Notes under the pieces: generated by a model
What the model saw: only the letters and a program-made list of their open reading frames with translations
The model's database searches: none
What the model was told of the DNA's origin: nothing
Assembly (NCBI RefSeq): GCF_049943955.1
Contig: NZ_JBNFTW010000003.1
Coordinates: 186,001-250,000 of the forward strand
Source of the DNA: Desulfosporosinus sp049943955
GTDB lineage: Bacteria; Bacillota; Desulfitobacteriia; Desulfitobacteriales; Desulfitobacteriaceae
Reading direction: 5' to 3'
Length of the DNA: 64,000 nt
Made by a program: the position numbers and the translations under genes
In this document: positions 58,075-64,000 of the stretch, one piece after another
How positions within the stretch are numbered: position 1 is the stretch's first letter
Layout of the letters: every line of letters begins with the position of its first letter

Positions 58075-59862
58075 TTAGTTTGCACCTCCGATTGCCTTAA
58101 ATGGGCAGACTTGCGCACATATGGAACAGCCGTAACATAAGGAAGCATCAATGCGAACTTTGGCATTATCTTTAACAATAGCCGGACATCCTAATTCCTT
58201 AATACATAGTTTACAGCCTGTACATTTGTCGCTGTCAACGGAATAGACAGGTGCCGGATCGGCAACAGCAATGCAGGGGGATTTAAAGATAACAGCGGAT
58301 ATACCCTTGTTGGCGGCTGCTTCTTTGACGGCTGCGCTAGAGTCTTTGAGGTTAAAAGGATTCATCGTTGAGATATGCTTAACGCCAAGTGCTTTCAGTA
58401 CTTCGCTGATCTTAATTTTTTCAGAAATGTTTCCCATCATAGTTTTGCCTGTTCCGGGATGGGGTTGGTGGCCGGTCATAGCAGTTGTTGAGTTGTCTAA
58501 AATGATAAGAACAATATCTGTCTCATTGTAAACGGCATTAATGACCCCAGGTATACCCGTGTGGAAAAAGGTAGAGTCGCCAATAAAAGCGAAATTCACC
58601 GCATCGGGTTCTGCTCGATGCAGGCCTTGGGCTATAGTAATACCTGCACCCATGCAAAGGCACGTATCAACCATGTCCAAGGGCTTAGCATTTCCTAACG
58701 TATAGCAGCCGATGTCACCGGAGAAAACGGCTTTTCGCCCTTTCATCGCTTGTTTTACGGCATAGAAAGAAGCTCTGTGCGGACAACCTGCACATAAAAC
58801 AGGTGGTCTGACGGGAAGCGCGGGCATATCTTCAGAAGGTTTTGCAGGCTGAATTGAGATCTGTAAAAATTCAGCAACGGCCTTGCTGACTGATTCGACC
58901 GAATTTTCTCCGGCATTTTGTATATGCTGTGTCAGCTTACCCATGATTTTTACAGGTAAATGATGCTTTCCACATAAATAGACCAATTCTTTTTCAATAA
59001 CAGGATCTAATTCTTCGATGACGAGAACTTCTTCAAGACCTGTCAGAAACTCCAGGGCTAATTTCTCCGGGAACGGATGCGGTGTAGCCACGCGGAAGAC
59101 TTTGCATTCCCCCTTTAGGCTTGATAATGCTTCGCAAGTATAGGCATAACTGATTCCTCCGGCAGCAATCCCCTTTTTACCGTTTCCCTGTACGGAATTA
59201 TAGCGATAAGACGAAAAATCCTCACTAAGCACAGGCTGTCGTGCTTCGATTTTTAAATGATTAAGATATGAAAGCCGGGGGAAAATAGCCCACTTGGGAT
59301 CTTTAACGAAACCCTCGGCTTGAACTTCAAAGCGCTTTTCTTCAAGATCCACTGTGGCGTAACCATGACATACTCTGGTAGTTGGGCGGAATAACACGGG
59401 AGTATTATATTTCTCCGAATATTCGAAAGCATCCCCGATCATCAGATAGGCTTCTTCGGGAGAAGCTGGGTCAAAGACAGGTAATTTGGCAAAAATGCCA
59501 AAATGCCGGGTGTCCTGTTCTGTCTGAGAAGAGATCGGCCCAGGGTCATCGGCAACGACGATGACCATGCCTCCTTTGACGCCTAGGTAAGCCAGACTCA
59601 TTAAGGGGTCTGAAGCTACATTTAATCCAACCTGTTTCATAGTTACCATGGTTCGGAACCCGGCGTAGGCCGCGCCGGCGGCGACTTCCAACGCCGATTT
59701 TTCATTGACAGACCACTCAACATAGATGCCGGGATTTCTCTTGGCGACTGTTTCCAGGATTTCAGTTGAAGGCGTACCGGGATATCCAGTAACGACTCCG
59801 ACTCCGGAACGGATTGCTCCCAGAGCGATAGCCTGATTCCCCATTAATAACTCTAATGCCAT
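58075..59862 (-). CDS. iorA: Indolepyruvate:ferredoxin oxidoreductase, alpha subunit
   Basis: The 595-residue protein has the alpha domain start (VTGYPGTPSTEILETVA), VLCAGCPHRASFYAVK near residue 350, a TPP-binding part (GDIGCYTLG and GDSTFFHTG near residue 428, then DNSTTAMTG) and two C-terminal ferredoxin clusters CTGCKLCIKELGCP and CYGCSICAQVCPF. It converts indolepyruvate or related aryl pyruvates to aryl-acetyl-CoA and reduced ferredoxin, in aromatic amino-acid fermentation. GGGAGGTAAG precedes the ATG. The T-box leader upstream implies control by uncharged tRNA. Confidence 0.95.
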   Translation of the reverse strand: MALELLMGNQAIALGAIRSGVGVVTGYPGTPSTEILETVAKRNPGIYVEWSVNEKSALEVAAGAAYAGFRTMVTMKQVGLNVASDPLMSLAYLGVKGGMVIVVADDPGPISSQTEQDTRHFGIFAKLPVFDPASPEEAYLMIGDAFEYSEKYNTPVLFRPTTRVCHGYATVDLEEKRFEVQAEGFVKDPKWAIFPRLSYLNHLKIEARQPVLSEDFSSYRYNSVQGNGKKGIAAGGISYAYTCEALSSLKGECKVFRVATPHPFPEKLALEFLTGLEEVLVIEELDPVIEKELVYLCGKHHLPVKIMGKLTQHIQNAGENSVESVSKAVAEFLQISIQPAKPSEDMPALPVRPPVLCAGCPHRASFYAVKQAMKGRKAVFSGDIGCYTLGNAKPLDMVDTCLCMGAGITIAQGLHRAEPDAVNFAFIGDSTFFHTGIPGVINAVYNETDIVLIILDNSTTAMTGHQPHPGTGKTMMGNISEKIKISEVLKALGVKHISTMNPFNLKDSSAAVKEAAANKGISAVIFKSPCIAVADPAPVYSVDSDKCTGCKLCIKELGCPAIVKDNAKVRIDASLCYGCSICAQVCPFKAIGGAN

Positions 59863-59911
59863 AGTCTTACCTCCCTGATAAGATTTTCAAAATCATAGGT
59901 TACCTGAATAC

Positions 59912-60230
59912 AAAAAAGCCATATCGCCCACATAAATATGGGGCGATATAGCTCGCGGTGCCACCCAATTCAGAAACCGTCACTTCCTCAGAAAGTCGGT
60001 CTCTCTTCAAAAGGTACGCAACATAGGTGTAAAACCCTAGTATTAATACCCTTCCCTTGTAACGCAGGGACAGACGGCGCGGGATAGTTAAGCATTGCTT
60101 TTTTTCCCTGCTCCTCCCAGAACCATTCGCTGATTTCCATTGTACCGGACCTTTCACCGATTGCCGGCTCGCTTTTCAATATTCATCAGTTACTTTCTCT
60201 GATCATAGGATTTAATTTAAAATTTACTGT
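59912..60230 (-). promoter_or_regulatory. T-box riboswitch upstream of iorA, probable tryptophan specifier
   Basis: The minus strand contains the T-box sequence GGGTGGCACCGCG at 59966-59954 followed by a terminator (CTATATCGCCC / GGGCGATATGG, then TTTTTT at 59917-59912). Upstream is a stem I with the AG-bulge/K-turn region AGAGAAAGTAA, helix CTGAT/ATCAG and loop GCGAATGGTT. GAA directly before UGG (60125-60123) is the usual specifier context, so tRNA-Trp is the best reading. A one-base shifted register would give AUG (Met), which fits the GAA context less well. Confidence 0.85.
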
Positions 60231-60418
60231 AATTTTAGATGGAATGAGTTCCTTTGTCAATAGGTACTCTTATCTCTCACGGGCAGATGCAGCCAAATAC
60301 TGAACGTGCCGCAGGTATTTTTGTGGCTAAAGAATTTACTTATTATGGAATAACTTCCTATTAGTACAACTAATATTTACTTAAACGAAATTATATGCTA
60401 CAATAAGCCAATGTTAGG

Positions 60419-61519
60419 GTGACAACTTCGTCAAACCTCCTTTGTTATCATTTAAGTGGGGTGAGTTTCATAGTAAGCTTAAGAATCAAATGTTCAAATA
60501 TTTTTGCGAAAATCAGAGGTGATCTTAAATTAAATAGAAAAAATATACTTAAAACTATCTTATCTTTAACATTAACAGCATTTTTTGCTGTTGTGATTAT
60601 TATTTTAATCACAAGAAAATCCATTTGCATTATTATTAATGGCAATTCAAAGAGCGTCATTACCTATAAATCTAATGTAAGTCAAGTATTATTTAGCGAA
60701 GGTATTAAATTATCTCCTTACGATAAGGTTACCCCAGCGCTGGATTCTAAAGTGACTAATCATTCGACCATAAATGTAAAACATGCCGTCGCTATAAATC
60801 TAACCCTTGGAGGGAAAGAGACCACAAAATACTCTCCTGAGGATAATGTCCAAGACTTCTTAACCTCGCAAGGAATCGTCTTGGGTTCGGAAGATAAAAT
60901 TACCCCTGAAAAAGATGCTAAATTGTACGATGGGATAAAGATTGATGTGGTTCGAGTTGAGCATAAGTCTCTTTCTTCCCTGGATACGGTTGCCTATAAT
61001 ACCATTAGAAGACCTGACAGCAGTTTGCCGAATACTTATGAACAAACTGTACAAGAAGGACAAAATGGAGAAAAACAGACTATATTTGATGCAATTTATG
61101 AAAATGGCAAAGAAATTTCAAGAAAAATTATAGATGAGCATTTTACGAAAAAGGCCGTTGATAAAATTGTAGTTGTTGGCACCTTTCCTTTAATGCCCGT
61201 ATCCAGAGGCGGTCAACAAATCGATTATAAAAAAGTTATTCAAGTTAAGTCGACAGCCTACTATGCTGTTTATGGTGTTGGCAGGACTAGCACTAGTTCC
61301 GGACGAATGGCAGTGAGAAATCCGGACGGATATAGTACGATTGCCGTAGATCCCAGTGTTATACCCTATGGAACTAAAGTTTTTGTCGAAGGTTATGGTT
61401 TTGCTGTTGCCGCTGATACCGGTACGGCAATCCGAGGAAATTGGATTGATGTTTTCTTTGATACATCTGCGGAAGCCCGCAGATGGGCTGTTAAATATGT
61501 AAATGTATATATTCTTTAA
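60419..61519 (+). CDS. DUF348/G5/3D-domain cell-wall protein (YabE/Rpf-like)
   Basis: The protein (up to 366 residues) has a membrane anchor (about residues 43-66), two DUF348 ubiquitin-like repeats (ITYKSNVSQVLFSEGIKLSPYDKVTP and its copy near residue 140), a G5 domain and a C-terminal 3D domain with STAYYAVYGVGRTSTSSGRM and DTGTAIRGNWIDVFF carrying the three Asp. It resembles YabE and the spore/resuscitation lytic transglycosylases. The start is uncertain: GTG 60419 is listed because the frame is open, but there is no good ribosome site. Confidence 0.82.
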   Translation: MTTSSNLLCYHLSGVSFIVSLRIKCSNIFAKIRGDLKLNRKNILKTILSLTLTAFFAVVIIILITRKSICIIINGNSKSVITYKSNVSQVLFSEGIKLSPYDKVTPALDSKVTNHSTINVKHAVAINLTLGGKETTKYSPEDNVQDFLTSQGIVLGSEDKITPEKDAKLYDGIKIDVVRVEHKSLSSLDTVAYNTIRRPDSSLPNTYEQTVQEGQNGEKQTIFDAIYENGKEISRKIIDEHFTKKAVDKIVVVGTFPLMPVSRGGQQIDYKKVIQVKSTAYYAVYGVGRTSTSSGRMAVRNPDGYSTIAVDPSVIPYGTKVFVEGYGFAVAADTGTAIRGNWIDVFFDTSAEARRWAVKYVNVYIL

Positions 61520-61571
61520 AATCCTCCCATAGCAACTATAATCGAAATGGTTCTAATAAGTACGGATTATG

Positions 61572-61601
61572 AAAACTCTAGCGGGAAGCTAGAGTTTTTT
61601 T
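61572..61601 (+). terminator. Terminator of the 3D-domain gene
   Basis: AACTCTAGC, loop GGGAA, GCTAGAGTT, followed by six more T. Confidence 0.92.
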
Positions 61602-61734
61602 GATTTTGAAGCATGTTTTGAAAACAATGAGGGGTACAAGTAAAGATAATGCAGAAAAGCTAGTGCATCAGTATCCATATATGGTAGAATATGTAAGCGA
61701 TGTTACACAATTGCCGAGAGGAGTTGTAGGATAA

Positions 61735-62589
61735 ATGGCTAGCTTAAGAACGTGCAAACACGTAAAGAAACCCATCAAATGGTACTTATCGCTAAAAACC
61801 ACAATCGTTACAGGGCTATTGTTTTTATTAATCTTTGGTTTCTTCTTGCCCTTAAGAGCTGGAAAAGCAAACAATCCCACGCAATCTTCTGATTCAAAAG
61901 TAAAGGAAACCCCGACCCAGACCCAGACCAAAACTAATACTAATACTAATACAATCCCTCCTTCAGTGCCCTCAACTCAAACTATTGTTCAAGCCGAATC
62001 TCAATCGAGATCTTCATTATCGACGGTGGCACCAAGCAAGGAAATAAAGGCCGACTTTTCAAATGCAATATTTGTCGGTGATTCAATAACATATGGATTT
62101 AAGAAATCTGACAATACTGCGGTAAATCAAGGCCACGTTTATGCCAAAATTGGGGCTCATGTTTATGAAGGGGCTAAACTTTTGGGGGACAATAGCGATA
62201 TAATCAGGAGTCGATGTAACGGTTCGGTAGATTACGTTTTCCTTATGTTTGGAGCAAACGATTTTGGCTATGATATGAATTCCTACCAAAAATGGTATAA
62301 AGAATTAATTGAATACACAAAAAAGATGTTCCCCGAGGCTAAAATTATTTTACAATCTGTAATGCCTATGAAGAGTACCATTGATCAACCGCAAAGGAAT
62401 TTGGAACCACAAAAACTGAATAAGATTGTAAAAGCCGTAGCTGGTGAAGAAAATGTAAAGTATTTAGATGTTTCCAATAGTATTCCTAATGCCACAAATT
62501 TACTTCGTTCCGATGGACTGCACTTCAAATCAGAGTTGTATCCTCTCTGGATTTCGGTAATTAGAAATAATGCTAAACAACTATTATAA
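61735..62589 (+). CDS. Secreted SGNH/GDSL-family hydrolase
   Basis: The 284-residue protein has a membrane segment (about residues 20-42), a low-complexity Gln/Thr linker (around QTQTKTNTNTNT, residues 60-75) and an SGNH domain: GDSITYG near residue 116 (nucleophile Ser), FGANDFG near residue 170, and DGLHFKSELY near residue 262 with catalytic Asp and His. Such enzymes deacetylate or de-esterify wall polymers. AGAGGAGTTG precedes the ATG. A paralogous hydrolase gene faces it at 63183. Confidence 0.85.
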   Translation: MASLRTCKHVKKPIKWYLSLKTTIVTGLLFLLIFGFFLPLRAGKANNPTQSSDSKVKETPTQTQTKTNTNTNTIPPSVPSTQTIVQAESQSRSSLSTVAPSKEIKADFSNAIFVGDSITYGFKKSDNTAVNQGHVYAKIGAHVYEGAKLLGDNSDIIRSRCNGSVDYVFLMFGANDFGYDMNSYQKWYKELIEYTKKMFPEAKIILQSVMPMKSTIDQPQRNLEPQKLNKIVKAVAGEENVKYLDVSNSIPNATNLLRSDGLHFKSELYPLWISVIRNNAKQLL

Positions 62590-62610
62590 TTCTGTGACTC
62601 CCAAACAATA

Positions 62611-62659
62611 AGGCCGCTGCATTCGAACGATTTCGTTCGGTTTGGCAACGGCCTCTTTT
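62611..62659 (+). terminator. Terminator of the first SGNH gene
   Basis: AGGCCG pairs with CGGCCT around an inner hairpin CGAACG/CGTTCG, followed by TCTTTT. Confidence 0.9.
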
Positions 62660-62719
62660 AAAGGTCAGACTTTGGCATTTGGCACCTCAAAATCCAAAAC
62701 TTTTTAGCTTATTTAGGGA

Positions 62720-62821
62720 CTATTTTGCTGCTAAGTTAACGGGTATTTTCTTTTCCACAGAATCTTTTGTTTTAACATATACAGGACAGCCCATAATGTA
62801 CATTAATAGTTGTTTTTTCAT
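62720..62821 (-). CDS. 33-residue small protein
   Basis: An ATG at 62821 (minus strand) after the ribosome site AGAGGTG encodes MKKQLLMYIMGCPVYVKTKD and continues for 13 residues to a TAG at 62720. The start is short and hydrophobic with one Cys, followed by charged residues. It is below the normal size cut-off. The clean ribosome site supports coding; no family or partner is recognised. Confidence 0.45.
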   Translation of the reverse strand: MKKQLLMYIMGCPVYVKTKDSVEKKIPVNLAAK

Positions 62822-63182
62822 TTTAAAACACCTCTTTTTTGTTCATGAAATAATTATCACATATAAAAAGGTAATTTACAATACCTGGAAAGAAGTTTAT
62901 ATTTTAAAACTTTATAGAATGAGTTAAATACTTTATTAAGTTGCATTTTTCACTAACTAACAAATTTAACATTTATAGAAAATTATAAACGTATTTGAAA
63001 TATTACTCTTTTACATAAATATTATGGTTTGAGAAATTATTGAGAAAAGTGGGTTAGTTCGGGAATATCTCAGCAGAATAATTGAAAACTAAGATTAAAA
63101 AATAAATGCCATTGCTTCGTGAAGGTTCTTGTCCTTTGAGCAACGACATTTATTTTTACGTTTATTTAAATATGGTTATCCG
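62822..63182. other. AT-rich intergenic region with terminator
   Basis: Apart from the promoter area of the small gene, the only structure is AAAAATAAATG...CATTTATTTTT with inner ATTGCT/AGCAA at 63099-63157, a terminator for the minus-strand SGNH gene. No further ORF with a ribosome site was seen. Confidence 0.6.
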
Positions 63183-64000
63183 CTATAAGGCATTGTTCTG
63201 AAGAAAATTTAACCAAGACGTATAAAAGGATGGTTTATAGTGGATTCCGTCATTGGCATAGTAACTAGGATTAAAATTTACCAAGGATGAAGGATTAATA
63301 AATCCGACATTTTCATTGTTGGCTATCTGGAAGATCGCCGAATTATATTCGTCAACATTATCATTATTTAAAGCTGGATTTCTTTGAGTTGCCTGGTTTT
63401 GTACAGGAAGGATAGATTGTACATATATTTTGGCATTAGGGCATTCGGCTTTGACGGTATTTATTAAATCCGTATAGTGTTGAGCAAATTGAGCCTTTGT
63501 ATAGTTCCCCACGTCATTAACTCCGCACATAATAAAAACTCTTTGGGGATTCTGTTTTGCCGCCGAATCAACCAGCTGCTTAACCTTGTCAGTACCAATT
63601 CCAACTTGGGCATAAACCTTGGAATCATCTAATAGTTTGTAGGCAGATAATCCTTTCGTTATTGAATCACCTAAAAACACATCATTATTAAATGTCTTAT
63701 TGTAATTGCTGTTAGCTGAGGTGGAGTATATGGGCTGGTTCTGAGAATAAATTCGGGCAACTTGATTCCTGTCTTCAAAAGGCTGCGAACCGGTTTCAGG
63801 TTCAACAGGTTCAAGTAGTGTATGGGCAATTAAATTAGTAAGAAGTTGACTCGTGAGAGTATTATTATTGGCACTTAATACATTAGTAAATGAATTATCC
63901 GAATTATCAAGGCTTGAGAAATCGGAGTCGGAAAGACCGGTAGAGTTTTCGGTATGTAAAAGTTCATACTTTAAGAATTCTTCAAAGCAATTTAAAACCG
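63183..64000 (-). CDS. SGNH/GDSL-family hydrolase, partial (N-terminus beyond the window)
   Basis: The minus frame is open from 63183 to the window edge, about 272 residues. An Asn/Ser/Thr-rich region precedes the SGNH domain with FLGDSITKGLSAY (nucleophile Ser), FIMCGVNDVGN, and DGIHYKPSFYTSW (catalytic Asp and His). The ATG-like GTG at 63680 is only an internal codon; the frame continues upstream without a stop through PVEPETGSQPFEDRNQVARI, so the true start lies outside. It is a paralogue of the protein at 61735. Confidence 0.85.
   Translation of the reverse strand, partial: VLNCFEEFLKYELLHTENSTGLSDSDFSSLDNSDNSFTNVLSANNNTLTSQLLTNLIAHTLLEPVEPETGSQPFEDRNQVARIYSQNQPIYSTSANSNYNKTFNNDVFLGDSITKGLSAYKLLDDSKVYAQVGIGTDKVKQLVDSAAKQNPQRVFIMCGVNDVGNYTKAQFAQHYTDLINTVKAECPNAKIYVQSILPVQNQATQRNPALNNDNVDEYNSAIFQIANNENVGFINPSSLVNFNPSYYANDGIHYKPSFYTSWLNFLQNNAL

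Noticed and set aside
60419..60540. tRNA or rRNA genes anywhere in the window
   Set aside because: Scanning by eye found no cloverleaf with conserved GTTCGA-type arm plus acceptor stem; the only tRNA-related structure is the T-box leader.

Overview
The window looks like a chromosomal segment of an anaerobic, spore-forming, sulfur-metabolising Firmicute of the Peptococcales/Desulfitobacteriaceae type (Desulfosporosinus or Desulfitobacterium-like). The evidence is an asrABC sulfite reductase, two YeiH-type anion exporters, indolepyruvate:ferredoxin oxidoreductase with a phenylacetate-CoA-ligase-like partner, rubrerythrin, many TTG/GTG starts with strong AGGAGG ribosome sites, a T-box leader, and moderate-to-low GC. 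The genus is an inference from gene content; no rRNA or tRNA gene was seen.

Layout. 1-7100 is accessory: a RelB-like antitoxin start, a mosaic of broken genes, a DEDD exonuclease, a Phd/VapC-like toxin-antitoxin pair, a FliK-like protein with four 75-residue repeats next to an FlhB-tail protein, a RelA/SpoT-domain protein and a truncated ATPase. 7100-17900 holds a short MutS2-like ATPase behind a long structured leader, a DUF2975/HTH/DUF4173 cluster, a DUF89 protein, a three-gene ABC-2 exporter, a TetR/isochorismatase-fold divergent pair and trmB. 17900-20000 is a graveyard of fragments (S53 peptidase, RecT-like phage recombinase, a frameshifted membrane protein). 20000-28000 holds a DUF1836 gene, a PspA/NfeD/flotillin operon, a GntR-controlled ABC transporter with a 38-bp perfect palindromic operator, a DJ-1 protein and a pyridoxamine kinase.

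28100-36000 reads as one regulatory unit: a Cache/HAMP/PAS histidine kinase and an NtrC-type sigma-54 activator, downstream of a YeiH exporter that has a well-spaced -24/-12 promoter and palindromic upstream sites; a second YeiH paralogue lies just beyond. 36000-42000 is mixed housekeeping and stress genes (HTH protein, isochorismatase-fold hydrolase, HMCES/YedK, ComEC-like metallo-hydrolase plus DUF3006, rubrerythrin, NagA, GNAT). 42200-46200 is an envelope-stress module: bcrC and, divergently, an ECF sigma factor, anti-sigma factor, polymer-forming membrane protein and a DedA protein fused to an eroded PAP2 domain; both transcription units carry the same TGAAC-N16-CGTC promoter motif. 46400-49440 is a two-component system with a secreted protein gene.

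50500-60200 is redox metabolism: an Old-Yellow-Enzyme-like oxidoreductase, asrABC with a CRP/FNR-type site centred about 41.5 bp before the predicted start, an LhgO-like FAD oxidase, and iorA-iorB-paaK behind a T-box whose specifier reads most simply as UGG (Trp). The right end has a DUF348/G5/3D-domain wall protein, two SGNH hydrolases (one running off the edge) and a 33-residue ORF.

About ten copies, complete or partial, of a structured IS200/IS605-like repeat without any transposase or TnpB gene are scattered from 23.7 to 56 kb in both orientations, together with one IS1182-like MITE.
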